DNA from: Ensifer sp. LC11
GTDB lineage: Bacteria > Pseudomonadota > Alphaproteobacteria > Rhizobiales > Rhizobiaceae
DNA: 64,000 nucleotides
NCBI RefSeq assembly: GCF_001695835.1
Contig: NZ_MBSO01000021.1
Coordinates: 1-64,000, forward strand
Direction of reading: 5' to 3'
Every line of letters starts with the position of its first letter. Position 1 is the stretch's first letter. The position numbers and the translations under genes were made by a program. The notes beneath the pieces are model-generated. The model searched no databases. It saw only the letters and a list, made by a program, of their open reading frames with translations, and was not told the origin of the DNA. Positions 1-8,819 of this stretch are shown here, in pieces.

Positions 1-819
1 TCCACCCACCTGCAGGGCCAGCTCGTCGCCGTGCACCCGGCCTATGACGAGGCCTTCGACGGGTTTGCGGCACCCGAAGTGCGCGGCAACCCGAAGGCAA
101 GGCAGGCCTGGGCGGTGGAACAGGTGAAGCTGGCGCTGACCGCCTCGAAGAACCTCGGGCTGAACGCGATGGCGAGCTTTTCCGGCGCGCTTGCCTGGCC
201 CTTCGTCTATCCCTGGCCGCAGCGGCCGGCAGGTCTCGTCGAGACCGCTTTCGACGAGCTGGCGAAGCGCTGGAGGCCGATCCTCGACCATGCCGAGGAA
301 AACGGCGTCGACATCTGCTACGAGATCCATCCGGGCGAGGACCTGCACGACGGCATCACCTACGAGATGTTTCTCGAGCGCACCGGCAACCATGCCCGCG
401 CCTGCATGCTCTATGACCCCTCGCACTACGTGCTGCAGTGCCTCGACTATCTCGACAACATCGACATCTACAAGGACCGCATCCGGATGTTTCACGTCAA
501 GGATGCGGAGTTCAACCCGACGGGGCGCCAGGGTGTCTATGGCGGCTACCAGGGCTGGGTCAACCGCGCCGGGCGCTTCCGTTCGCTCGGCGATGGCCAG
601 GTGGACTTCGGCGCGGTGTTCTCGAAGATGGCCGCCAATGATTTCGCCGGCTGGGCCGTGGTTGAGTGGGAATGCGCGCTGAAGCATCCGGAGGATGGTG
701 CGCGCGAGGGTGCCGATTTCGTCAAGCACCACATCATCCGCGTCACCGAGAAGGCCTTTGACGATTTTGCCGACGCCGGCACCGACGAGGCGGCCAACCG
801 GCGCATGCTCGGCATCTGA
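1..819 (+). CDS. Sugar phosphate isomerase/epimerase, 5'-truncated by the window edge
   Basis: The frame is already open at base 1 and the GTG at 31 is an internal valine, so the N-terminus lies outside the window. The visible 272 residues belong to the xylose-isomerase-like TIM-barrel family. They contain the metal-site pattern of that family: a CYEIHPGED strand end, a YDPSH segment, FHVKDAEF and a final VVEWECAL strand. Such enzymes isomerise or epimerise sugars or inositol derivatives, normally beside a Gfo/Idh/MocA dehydrogenase. The start of exactly such a dehydrogenase follows at 1063. The substrate cannot be read from the sequence. Confidence 0.85.
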   Translation, partial: STHLQGQLVAVHPAYDEAFDGFAAPEVRGNPKARQAWAVEQVKLALTASKNLGLNAMASFSGALAWPFVYPWPQRPAGLVETAFDELAKRWRPILDHAEENGVDICYEIHPGEDLHDGITYEMFLERTGNHARACMLYDPSHYVLQCLDYLDNIDIYKDRIRMFHVKDAEFNPTGRQGVYGGYQGWVNRAGRFRSLGDGQVDFGAVFSKMAANDFAGWAVVEWECALKHPEDGAREGADFVKHHIIRVTEKAFDDFADAGTDEAANRRMLGI

Positions 820-837
820 GGTTGGCGTAACCGGAGG

Positions 838-1005
838 GGGCGATTGCCCCTCTCCTCGGGTTTAACCCGAGGACTAACCCTCTCCCCGCAGGCGGGGCGA
901 GGGGACGCGGACTGTGGCCGGCGATGGTCGTGGTCAGGTTTCTGTGGTCCGAGCGGGGCCTGCATATCCCTTCTCCTCGCGCGCGGGGAGAAGGATATGC
1001 AGGCG
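838..1005. repeat. Cluster of palindromic intergenic repeats
   Basis: Three GC-rich inverted repeats lie between the isomerase and the dehydrogenase remnant. One pairs TCCTCGGG with CCCGAGGA around TTTAA near 853-873. A second is the CCCTCTCCCCGC / GCGGGGCGAGGGG block at 878-904. The third is a long arm starting CCTGCATATCC at 959, pairing with GGATATGCAGG ending at 1003. The style resembles the abundant mosaic palindromes of rhizobial intergenic DNA. It may also act as an intercistronic hairpin. I did not match it to a named repeat family. Confidence 0.6.
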
Positions 1006-1062
1006 GATGAGGGGCACTTGCTCGAAACAAACAACACACGAACGGAAACAGGGGAGACGACA

Positions 1063-1173
1063 ATGGCAGAAGGAACGAGCGAGAAGCGCGAGCGCCGCAT
1101 CCGGCTCGGCATGGTGGGCGGTGGCTCGGGTGCCTTTATCGGCGCGGTGCACTGGTGGTTCCAGTTCGCGTAA
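1063..1173 (+). pseudogene. 5' remnant of a Gfo/Idh/MocA oxidoreductase
   Basis: After a ribosome site (AGGGGAGACGAC) an ATG opens a reading frame beginning MAEGTSEKRERRIRLGMVGG, continuing GGSGAFIGAVH. This is a standard N-terminal NAD-binding strand and glycine-rich turn of Gfo/Idh/MocA dehydrogenases. After about 30 residues the family resemblance stops and the frame ends at 1173. A full gene would run for more than 1 kb. The break near 1152 marks a recombination junction. The foreign side is the convergent LacI regulator that follows. Confidence 0.8.
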
Positions 1174-1249
1174 TCTATCGAGTGGAATTCGACACACAAG
1201 CTACATCGCTTCCTGGTATCTACGAGACCAGCGCGGACATGTGCTTTCA

Positions 1250-2266
1250 TCAATCACTTTCACCCGGCACGAGATCCATGGGCCAGAGCAGTCGCGCAGA
1301 TCTTGCCGGATAGAAGTGGGCAAAAGCCGGCATCGTTGCGAGCAGAGATTCGGCAAGTGCAATCCCGAGGTCGCGCAGGGAAAGACGGAAGGATGTCAGC
1401 CGCGGCGACAGGAATTGCGAATGCGGACTCTGGCGACCGATGATCGCCATGTCATGCCCGGGCCTTATTCCGGCCTCCACCAGCCCGCGATAAAGGCCGA
1501 CGGTGATCGCTTCATTGATGAGCACGACTGCCGTCGGTCGGGTCTCAAGCGCGCTTAGTTCACGGGCGATCTGGTAGCCGCCCGCCTCGTTCGGGGTTGA
1601 ACGGAATATGTGGCGCTCGTCGAGGCGAAGCCCGTGGCGGGCAAGGGTCGCCCGGCACTGATCTTCAAACACATAGCCTAAGTTCATGTCGTCATGCGGT
1701 CGCGTAATCGCGACGTGCCTGTGGCCGCGGGCGACGAGTCGATCAATGGATGCCTCGGCCATGCCCTCGAAATCCAGATCGAGCCAGGGTTGACCGACAT
1801 CCGTCAGGCTTCGTCCCAGTGTGATGAACGGGATCTTGCGCTTGGCCAATAGCTCGAAACGTGCATCGTGGCGCCGGGTCGCCGAAAGGATGATGCCGTC
1901 GGCAAATCCACGGGCAACGACACGCTTCAAGTAGTCGTTCGGATCCTCCTCAGAGGAGCAGAGCAAGGCGACGAGATCGAGCTTATGACGAGCAAAAACG
2001 GTTTGAACACCGTCGAAGACGCTCATGAAGAAGGTGTCGCCCTGACCGGTAATTTCGGACCCGGTCTGCATCATGAAGCCGATGACGCCGGTCGCCCCCT
2101 TCCTGAGCGCACGGCCCGATTGGTTGGCGACATAACCAAGGGATTCCGCTGCTTCCAGCACCCGTTTTCTGGTCTCTTCGTTGACGTCGGGCTTGCCGTT
2201 CAGCGCGCGGGACACCGTGCCGATCGAGATATCGAGGTGTTCGGCAAGTTCGCGAATCCCCTTCAT
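1250..2266 (-). CDS. LacI-family transcriptional regulator of the adjacent sugar operon
   Basis: 338 residues starting at MKGIRELAEHLDISIGTVSR, the canonical LacI helix-turn-helix with hinge helix (NQSGRALRKG). It is followed by a periplasmic-binding-protein-like sensor domain (VIGFMMQTG, FADGIILSATR, AIIGRQSPHSQFL). The frame is open further upstream, but the helix-turn-helix always begins within a few residues of the start and AGGA lies upstream of this ATG. The gene is divergent from the operon beginning at 2404. The shared 140-bp interval holds a promoter and a perfect 14-bp dyad, so it most likely represses that operon and itself. The inducer is unknown. Confidence 0.9.
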   Translation of the reverse strand: MKGIRELAEHLDISIGTVSRALNGKPDVNEETRKRVLEAAESLGYVANQSGRALRKGATGVIGFMMQTGSEITGQGDTFFMSVFDGVQTVFARHKLDLVALLCSSEEDPNDYLKRVVARGFADGIILSATRRHDARFELLAKRKIPFITLGRSLTDVGQPWLDLDFEGMAEASIDRLVARGHRHVAITRPHDDMNLGYVFEDQCRATLARHGLRLDERHIFRSTPNEAGGYQIARELSALETRPTAVVLINEAITVGLYRGLVEAGIRPGHDMAIIGRQSPHSQFLSPRLTSFRLSLRDLGIALAESLLATMPAFAHFYPARSARLLWPMDLVPGESD

Positions 2267-2313
2267 TTTTCCGCGTTCCTCCCCAGACCCGCGACTGGCC
2301 ATTTTCTCACCTC

Positions 2314-2343
2314 TTGACATAAAAACCCGTTGCCGCATAGTAT
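2314..2343 (+). promoter_or_regulatory. Sigma70-type promoter of the first sugar operon
   Basis: TTGACA at 2314-2319 is followed 18 bases later by TAGTAT at 2338-2343, pointing toward the Gfo/Idh/MocA gene. The hexamers agree well with the housekeeping consensus. The adjoining dyad overlaps the expected transcription start, which is a typical repression geometry. Confidence 0.65.
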
Positions 2344-2357
2344 CGTAAACGTTTACG
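2344..2357. promoter_or_regulatory. LacI-family operator, perfect 14-bp palindrome
   Basis: CGTAAACGTTTACG is fully self-complementary with the central CG typical of LacI/GalR-family operators. It abuts the -10 element of the promoter for the operon and lies upstream of the divergent lacI-type gene. Binding here would block initiation at the operon promoter. Confidence 0.75.
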
Positions 2358-2403
2358 GAAGCCAATTGAGGAGTTGCCGCTTCCGTTTCTTGGAGGAAAT
2401 CAC

Positions 2404-3438
2404 GTGCGATACAGGGCCGTTTTGTGCGGGTGCGGAGCTATGGCCAAAGGCTGGCTGAGAGCGCTTTCGGAGAGCGATGTTCTTCGGGAGAAAGTGGAAG
2501 TCGTCGGCTTGGTCGATCTCGATCGGGCGACCGCTGAGGCGCTCGCCACCGAATTCGAATTGGGCGACATCATAATCGGCACGGACCTGCCGACGGTTCT
2601 TCGCGAGAGCCGGGCCGACCTTTTGTTCGACATCGTCGTTCCGGCCGCGCGCCGCGCGGTGGTCGCCGCCGGTCTTGCCCACGGTTGCCACGTTCTAAGC
2701 GAGAAGCCGATGGCTGCTACGCTCGAAGAGGCGCGCGAGTTGCGGCGGCTTGCTGCAGAGACTTCGCGCACCCATGCGATCGTTCAAAACCGCCGCTTCA
2801 TTAGTGGCGTTCGCCGCATACGCCGCCTCATCCAGTCCGGCGCACTCGGTGAACTGACGGCGCTGCATTGCGATTTCTTTCTCGGGCCGCATTTCGGCGG
2901 GTTCCGTGAACAGATGGACAATGTCCTGCTGCTCGACATGGCCATTCACACCTTCGATGCAGCGCGTTTCATGTCGGGTAAGGACCCTCTTTCGGTCTAC
3001 TGCCACGAATACAATCCCGAGGGCTCCTGGTATCGCCACGGCGCTGCCGCCAATGCGATCTTCGAGTTCTCCGATAATGTCGCCTTCACTTACCGCGGCT
3101 CCTGGTGCGCTGAGGGCGCTAACACCAGCTGGGAAAGCACGTGGCGTATTACCGGTTCGAAGGGCACGCTGCTTTGGGATGGCGGCGATCGCTTCGACGC
3201 CAATGTCGTCACGGGTCGTGAGGGCTTCATGCGGTCTGTCGCGCCGATCGCGGTGCCCGAGGCCGAAGACCGTGCCGACACGCACGGTCATGCGAGCGTG
3301 ATCGAGCATTTCATCCGCGCAATCGAGGCGGGAACCGTGCCGGAAACAGACGGCAGCGACAACATCAAGAGCCTTGCCATGGTATTCGGCGCGATCGACA
3401 GCGCCCGGGATGGCAAGCGCGTCAACATTGCAGCTTAG
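2404..3438 (+). CDS. Gfo/Idh/MocA family oxidoreductase
   Basis: 344 residues from a GTG start (VRYRAVLCGCGAMAKGW), chosen because TGGAGGAAA stands seven bases upstream; an earlier TTG at 2374 has no such site. The N-terminal Rossmann fold shows GCGAMAKGW, and the catalytic-type EKP motif appears in VLSEKPMAATLEEA. The C-terminal half follows the family (LLLDMAIHTFDAARFM). These enzymes oxidise a hydroxyl of a sugar, inositol or amino-sugar with NAD(P). It is the first gene after the operator, 10 bases before the isomerase, in one operon with the ABC importer. Confidence 0.88.
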   Translation: MRYRAVLCGCGAMAKGWLRALSESDVLREKVEVVGLVDLDRATAEALATEFELGDIIIGTDLPTVLRESRADLLFDIVVPAARRAVVAAGLAHGCHVLSEKPMAATLEEARELRRLAAETSRTHAIVQNRRFISGVRRIRRLIQSGALGELTALHCDFFLGPHFGGFREQMDNVLLLDMAIHTFDAARFMSGKDPLSVYCHEYNPEGSWYRHGAAANAIFEFSDNVAFTYRGSWCAEGANTSWESTWRITGSKGTLLWDGGDRFDANVVTGREGFMRSVAPIAVPEAEDRADTHGHASVIEHFIRAIEAGTVPETDGSDNIKSLAMVFGAIDSARDGKRVNIAA

Positions 3439-3448
3439 GGAGCCTGTT

Positions 3449-4351
3449 TTGACCGACCCCAGTAAATCTATCCGCATTGGCACGATGATCTCGGCCACGA
3501 AGGGCGGCGCCGACAGGCGCATCGGCCAGATCGCCGACATGGGCTTTGAGAGTTTCGAGCCCTTCTTCTGGCAAACCACCAATGGCCAGGACCTCGCCGA
3601 ACTCGGAAAGCGTTGTGTGGCGGCGATCGGCGACCGCGACATCACCATCTCCACGCTCGGCATGTTCGGCAATCCGCTGGAGACGACCGCGCTCGATGAA
3701 GAGACCCTGCAGGGGTGGCGAGACTGCATCGACAACGCCCACCACTTCGGCGCCAGTTGCGTTGCCGGGTTCACCGGCCGTGTTCGTGGCAAACCTCTGA
3801 CCGACAGCCTGCCGCGCTACCGGGAAATCTGGTCCGAATTGTCAAAACGAGCGGCCGACAGGGGCGTGAAGATCGCATTCGAGAACTGCGCGATGGACGG
3901 CAACTGGCAGAGCGGCGACTGGAACATCGCGCATAATCCGGACGCCTGGGAGCTGATCTTCAATGAGACGCCGGATGATCACATCGGGCTCGAATGGGAG
4001 CCATGCCATCAGATGGTCTACCTGATCGATCCGCTGCCGCAGATCCGCAAATGGGCGAAAAAGATCTTCCACGTGCACGGCAAGGACGCGACCATTCGCT
4101 GGGACGTCATTCGCGAACACGGGATCTTCGGCAAGGAGAAATTCGTCTTCATGCGCACGCCCGGCTTCGGCGACACCAACTGGACCGACGTGATTTCCGA
4201 ACTTCGGCTGGCCGGCTGGTCCGGCTCGATCGATATCGAAGGCTGGCATGACCCGGTCTATCGCGACGATCTGGAAATGACCGGTCAGGTCCATGGTTTG
4301 AATTACCTCAAGACCTGCCGGGGCGGCGACTTCGTCATCGACCCGGCCTGA
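3449..4351 (+). CDS. Sugar phosphate isomerase/epimerase (TIM barrel)
   Basis: About 300 residues. The likely start is the TTG at 3449 after AGGGAGCC, because the first barrel strand (SIRIGTMIS) would be damaged by the next ATG at 3484. Family signatures include VKIAFENCAMDG, HIGLEWEPCHQM, IFHVHGKDA and a terminal SGSIDIEGWHD strand, all carrying metal-ligand acidic and histidine residues. It is paired with the preceding dehydrogenase in one transcript and presumably acts on the imported sugar or its oxidised product. The exact reaction is not deducible. Confidence 0.87.
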   Translation: MTDPSKSIRIGTMISATKGGADRRIGQIADMGFESFEPFFWQTTNGQDLAELGKRCVAAIGDRDITISTLGMFGNPLETTALDEETLQGWRDCIDNAHHFGASCVAGFTGRVRGKPLTDSLPRYREIWSELSKRAADRGVKIAFENCAMDGNWQSGDWNIAHNPDAWELIFNETPDDHIGLEWEPCHQMVYLIDPLPQIRKWAKKIFHVHGKDATIRWDVIREHGIFGKEKFVFMRTPGFGDTNWTDVISELRLAGWSGSIDIEGWHDPVYRDDLEMTGQVHGLNYLKTCRGGDFVIDPA

Positions 4352-4410
4352 GACGTGCATGTCGGCCGGCATGGAGGATGCCGGCATGGGGATAACCAAA
4401 GGAGGAGAAA

Positions 4411-5643
4411 ATGGCTATCCGCGGATCCGCAATCCTGGGCGCTCTCGCCCTTGCAGGTGTTTCTCTGTTCGGTCTCGCTGCCAAGGCGGAAGATGTGACG
4501 ATCAGCGTCTGGTCGCTCGATCGGGACATACAGCCCGCACCGAACCTGATATCGGACTTCAACAAGCTGAACACCGGCATCAAGGTCGAATATCGCCAGA
4601 TTCAGTTCGACGACGTCGTCAGCGAGGCGATGCGCGCCTACTCGACCGGGCAAGCACCCGACATCATCGCCGTCGACAATCCGGAACACGCGCTCTTTTC
4701 GTCTCGTGGCGCATTCCTCGATCTTACCGACATGATTGCCAAGTCGACCGTGGTGAAGACCTCGAACTATTTCCCGGGACCTCTCGCCTCCACCATGTGG
4801 GACGGCAAGAACTACGGCCTTCCCAAGGCTACGAACACGATTGCACTCTACTACAACAAGGACATGTTCAAGGCGAAGGGGCTCGATCCGGACAAGCCGC
4901 CACAAACCTGGGACGAACTGGTCGATGCAGCCCGCAAGCTAACGGATCCTGCGGCCAATGTTTACGGGCTCGCGTTTTCGGCCAAGGCGAACGAGGAGGG
5001 GACGTTCCAGTTCCTGCCCTGGGCCCAGATGGCAGGCGGCGGCTACGAGCACATCAATTCGGACGGTGCCGTCAAGGCGCTCGACATCTGGAAAACCATC
5101 ATGACGGAGAAGCTGGCTTCTCCAGATACGCTGACCCGCGGACAGTGGGATTCGACTGGTACCTTCAATTCCGGCAACGCCGCCATGGCTATCTCCGGTC
5201 CGTGGGAACTCGACCGAATGGTGAGCGAAGCGAAGTTCGACTGGGGCGTCGCGCTGCTGCCGGTGCCTGAGCTCGGCGCGGAGCGTTCGTCGGCCATGGG
5301 CGATTTCAACTGGGCGATCTTCTCCAATACGCAACACCCGGCCGAAGCGTTCAAGGTGCTCGAGTATTTCGCCTCCCAGGACGACCGGATGTTCAAGGAC
5401 TTCGGCCAACTGCCCGCCCGTTCCGATATTGCTATTCCGGAGACCGGCGTCCCGCTCAAGGACGAAGCCCTCAAGGTCTTCGTCGAGCAGCTCAAGTTCG
5501 CAAAGCCGCGTGGGCCCCATCCGGAATGGCCGAAGATCTCCAAGGCGATCCAGGACGCGATCCAGGCGGCCCTGACCGGACAGATGACGTCGAAGGATGC
5601 CCTCGACCAGGCGGCGGAAAAGATAAAGGCGGTCCTTGGCTAA
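4411..5643 (+). CDS. ABC sugar transporter, periplasmic substrate-binding protein (family 1)
   Basis: 410 residues preceded by AAAGGAGGAGAAA. Residues 1-26 form a signal peptide ([20 protein letters not shown]). The mature part is a family-1 extracellular solute-binding protein ([42 protein letters not shown], ending in [13 protein letters not shown]). This family binds oligosaccharides, glycerol phosphate or polyols for CUT1-type importers. The two permeases and the ATPase follow in order. The ligand is unknown. Confidence 0.9.
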   Translation: MAIRGSAILGALALAGVSLFGLAAKAEDVTISVWSLDRDIQPAPNLISDFNKLNTGIKVEYRQIQFDDVVSEAMRAYSTGQAPDIIAVDNPEHALFSSRGAFLDLTDMIAKSTVVKTSNYFPGPLASTMWDGKNYGLPKATNTIALYYNKDMFKAKGLDPDKPPQTWDELVDAARKLTDPAANVYGLAFSAKANEEGTFQFLPWAQMAGGGYEHINSDGAVKALDIWKTIMTEKLASPDTLTRGQWDSTGTFNSGNAAMAISGPWELDRMVSEAKFDWGVALLPVPELGAERSSAMGDFNWAIFSNTQHPAEAFKVLEYFASQDDRMFKDFGQLPARSDIAIPETGVPLKDEALKVFVEQLKFAKPRGPHPEWPKISKAIQDAIQAALTGQMTSKDALDQAAEKIKAVLG

Positions 5644-5654
5644 AGCCTCGGGGC

Positions 5655-5700
5655 AAGGCGGCCCGCACGTTCCAAACTGACCGGAGCAGCCGGCCGCCTT
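5655..5700 (+). terminator. Intercistronic hairpin after the binding-protein gene
   Basis: AAGGCGGCC at 5655-5663 pairs with GGCCGCCTT at 5692-5700, 12 bases after the stop codon. Such stem-loops downstream of the first transporter gene commonly stabilise or attenuate the message, so that binding protein exceeds permease. There is only a short T run after it, so full termination is unlikely. Confidence 0.45.
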
Positions 5701-5833
5701 TCACAAGCGCTCAATCGCATCGAGGCGATGGGGCGGGAAAACCGCAAGATCATGCCGGGTAGGCTGGTCGTTCTAGTTTGCAGGCCGAGTTGTGCGAGCG
5801 GTGTATGCTGGTGCCTTGGCGGCGGAGGAGCTC

Positions 5834-6736
5834 ATGAAACGCTTTCTATCCAGCATGATCGACGGCCGCGGCTTCGATATCGGCCTTGTCAGCCTGCCGC
5901 TCGCATTCCTGCTTACTCTGTCCGGTCTGCCGCTGCTCTACAATATCGTCATGAGCTTCCAGGAGGTCGACATGTTCAGCCTCGGCAGCTTCTGGCGCCC
6001 CTTCGTCGGTCTCAAGAATTATCGCGATCTGTTCGCTCAACCGGAAACGTGGCCAATCCTGGCCAACACCGCGACCTTTGTCGCTGCCTCGATCGCCGGC
6101 CAGTTTCTCGTCGGTTTCGGTCTGGCATTGTTCTTCTGGACGAGCTTTCCAGGCGCCTCGTGGCTGCGGGGACTTTTCCTGGTGTCCTGGGTGATGCCCG
6201 GCCTTGTGGTCGGTGCGATTTGGAACTGGATCCTCTCGGGCGACTTTGGCGTGCTCAACTTTATCCTGCGCGAAACGGGGCTCATCGACGGCAATATCTT
6301 CTGGCGGTCAGACCCCGGCTTCTCCCTTTGGGCCGTGATCATCGCAAATATCTGGCTCGGCACATCCTTCAACATGATCCTGCTGTCCGTTGGCCTTTCG
6401 GCCATCCCGCGGGATCTTTATGAGGCGTCCGAGCTGGACGGCGCCAATGTCTGGCAACGATTCTGGACGATCACGCTGCCGATGATGCGCTCATCCATCG
6501 GCGCAATCATGGCGCTCGGGCTGATTTTCACGCTGCAGCAATTCGATCTTTTCGCAGCCATCACCTCGGGAGGGCCGAACAACGCCTCCAACGTTACGCA
6601 ATACTGGGCCTGGGACTTGTCGTTCCGCCAATACGATTTCGCCAAGGGCGCGACGATTTCCGTGATCATGATAGCCTTCGTGATGGTCGCATCAGTCGTC
6701 TACGTGCGCTCCACACGGCATGAGGTGCGCGGATGA
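5834..6736 (+). CDS. ABC sugar transporter permease (MalF/UgpA type)
   Basis: 300 residues from the ATG at 5834, chosen for the ribosome site GCGGAGGAG just upstream. About six transmembrane segments are evident (LPLAFLLTLSGLPLLYNIVM, LRGLFLVSWVMPGLVVGAIW and others). The cytoplasmic EAA loop reads DLYEASELDGANVWQRFWTI, the contact site for the ATPase. It forms the membrane channel with the next gene, overlapping it by four bases (ATGA). Confidence 0.9.
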   Translation: MKRFLSSMIDGRGFDIGLVSLPLAFLLTLSGLPLLYNIVMSFQEVDMFSLGSFWRPFVGLKNYRDLFAQPETWPILANTATFVAASIAGQFLVGFGLALFFWTSFPGASWLRGLFLVSWVMPGLVVGAIWNWILSGDFGVLNFILRETGLIDGNIFWRSDPGFSLWAVIIANIWLGTSFNMILLSVGLSAIPRDLYEASELDGANVWQRFWTITLPMMRSSIGAIMALGLIFTLQQFDLFAAITSGGPNNASNVTQYWAWDLSFRQYDFAKGATISVIMIAFVMVASVVYVRSTRHEVRG

Positions 6737-7560
6737 GCAATGTATCCCGCGACCGTCTGCTTCTTGCCGTCGCAATCATCCTCGCCGGCATCTATCTGTT
6801 CCCGCTCTACTGGATGTACATCACCACGATCAAATCCGGGTCGGAGATGTTTGCCACCCCGCCGACCTTCTGGCCAACAGATCCCCAATGGCAGATCTTC
6901 GGCAACGTCTGGCAAAGCCGCAACATGGGCCGGTACATCTGGAATTCTCTGGCCATTGCCTGCGGAGCAGTCTGTGTCATCACCGTGCTCGGTGTCGGCT
7001 GCGCCTACGTGCTGGCGCGCTATCGCAACATCTGGGTCGATATCGGGCTCTTCCTCATTCTCATGTTGCAGGTGCTTCCTGCCTCACTGATGGTCACGCC
7101 GATCTTCGTGGGTTTCTCTCAGATCGGGTTGCTCAATTACCCCCGCCTTGCGGTGATCCTTGCGATCGCGGCGAAAAGCATGCCGTTCTTCGTGGTATTG
7201 GTGCGTGCGACCTTCATGAGCGTGCCACAGGAATTGGAGGAAGCGGCCCTTGTCGACGGTAACTCGAGGGTCGGCGCTTTCTTCAACATCGTCCTGCCGC
7301 TCGCCCGAAACGGCATTCTCGTCAGCGCCATTTTGATCTTCATGCAGGCCTTCGGCGAGTTCGTCTATTCGAAATCGATGATCCAGGCCGTCGAACTGCA
7401 ACCGGCCAGCGTCGGATTGAATTCCTTCATGGGGCCGAACACCAACGAGTGGAACAATATCATGGCCTATGCGGCGATCTATGTGACGCCGATTCTCGCC
7501 ATCTTCGTCCTCCTGCAACGCCGCATCGTCTCTGGCCTCACCTCGGGAGCGCTCAAATGA
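6733..7560 (+). CDS. ABC sugar transporter permease (MalG/UgpE type)
   Basis: 275 residues; the start codon overlaps the stop of the preceding permease (ATGA), implying translational coupling. An N-terminal membrane helix (LLLAVAIILAGIYLFPLYWM), the EAA loop (QELEEAALVDGNSRVGAFFN) and a C-terminal LQRRIVSGLTSGALK tail are typical of the second CUT1 permease. It heterodimerises with the upstream permease and contacts the ATPase. Confidence 0.9.
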   Translation: MSNVSRDRLLLAVAIILAGIYLFPLYWMYITTIKSGSEMFATPPTFWPTDPQWQIFGNVWQSRNMGRYIWNSLAIACGAVCVITVLGVGCAYVLARYRNIWVDIGLFLILMLQVLPASLMVTPIFVGFSQIGLLNYPRLAVILAIAAKSMPFFVVLVRATFMSVPQELEEAALVDGNSRVGAFFNIVLPLARNGILVSAILIFMQAFGEFVYSKSMIQAVELQPASVGLNSFMGPNTNEWNNIMAYAAIYVTPILAIFVLLQRRIVSGLTSGALK

Positions 7561-8630
7561 CCGCCCAGATCGAACTGACCAACGTAAACAAGTACTATGG
7601 CGCCTATCATGCCCTGAAGGACATCGAGCTTTCGATCCGCAAAGGCAGCTTCACCGCGCTCGTTGGCCCTTCCGGTTGTGGAAAGTCGACGTTGTTGCGA
7701 TCGCTGGCCGGGCTGGAAAACATATCGTCCGGCACGCTCAAGATCGCCGGCGAGGTGATGAATGCCGTGCCGCCGCGCAAACGGGATGTGGCAATGGTTT
7801 TCCAGTCATACGCACTCTATCCGCACATGACCGTTGAGGAAAATCTGACCTACAGCCTGCGCATCAAGGGTGTTGCCAAGGCCGAACGCAAGAAGGCGGC
7901 AAATGAAGTTGCCGCCGTAACCGGGCTTACGCATCTGCTCGGGCGCTACCCGCGTGAGCTTTCCGGCGGCCAGCGGCAGCGCGTGGCGATGAGCCGGGCG
8001 ATCATCCGCCATCCAAAGGCATTTTTGTTCGACGAGCCGCTTTCCAACCTTGATGCGGCCCTTCGCGTTCATATGCGCAAGGAAATCCGCGCGTTGCACG
8101 ACCGCCTGGGGGCCACGTCGGTCTATGTCACCCACGACCAGGTCGAAGCGATGACCATGGCCGACCACGTCGTCATCATGCGCGACGGAGTTATCGAGCA
8201 ACAGGGCAGCCCGCTTGAGCTTTATGACCGGCCGGCCAACAAGTTCGTGGCCGGGTTCATCGGATCCCCGGCCATGAATTTCTTGCCCGCGATCGGCGGT
8301 CAAGATGGACGGTCGATCATTTTGGACCTTGGTCTCAAACAAACGATCGCCCTCGGCCGTACCGTGCAGCCGGGGCAGGCCCTGAGCATCGGCTTGCGTC
8401 CGGAGCACATCGAACTTGCTGCGCCAGGGGAGGGCATTCTCTCGGCGCCAGTGGCGCTGGTCGAATCGACCGGGGCGACGTGCTTCCTGACAATGGCAAC
8501 GACGCCCGAGCTATCGGTGGTCTTCAATGGCCGATCGGTGGCAAGAGCCGGCGATAGGGCCGGCCTGAACTTCGTGCCCGGGAGCATGCATCTCTTCGAC
8601 GCCGAGACCGAACGGCGTTTGCCCGGTTGA
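7557..8630 (+). CDS. ABC sugar transporter ATP-binding protein (MalK/UgpC type)
   Basis: 357 residues from the ATG at 7557, which overlaps the permease stop by four bases. Walker A is GPSGCGKST, the signature motif LSGGQRQR, Walker B FLFDEPLSNLDA, with the H-loop in VYVTHDQVEAM. The C-terminal OB-fold/regulatory extension (about residues 235-357, with LRPEHIEL) marks the CUT1 class. It powers the importer and closes the operon started at 2404. Confidence 0.92.
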   Translation: MTAQIELTNVNKYYGAYHALKDIELSIRKGSFTALVGPSGCGKSTLLRSLAGLENISSGTLKIAGEVMNAVPPRKRDVAMVFQSYALYPHMTVEENLTYSLRIKGVAKAERKKAANEVAAVTGLTHLLGRYPRELSGGQRQRVAMSRAIIRHPKAFLFDEPLSNLDAALRVHMRKEIRALHDRLGATSVYVTHDQVEAMTMADHVVIMRDGVIEQQGSPLELYDRPANKFVAGFIGSPAMNFLPAIGGQDGRSIILDLGLKQTIALGRTVQPGQALSIGLRPEHIELAAPGEGILSAPVALVESTGATCFLTMATTPELSVVFNGRSVARAGDRAGLNFVPGSMHLFDAETERRLPG

Positions 8631-8819
8631 ACGGTGGAGGAGTATACCGCACCGAGTTGCTGCTCAGCGAGCACGGCAGACCTACAAAGCGAAGAAGAGA
8701 AAGGAAGCTAGTTCGATTCCCTTCAGGGCGGCTAGATTTTCCCGTGGTCCGATCGTCAGTCGATTCCAACGACCTTCGTCGGTGTCCATTACCTCCACCC
8801 TCCCTTGACATTGTCTCGT

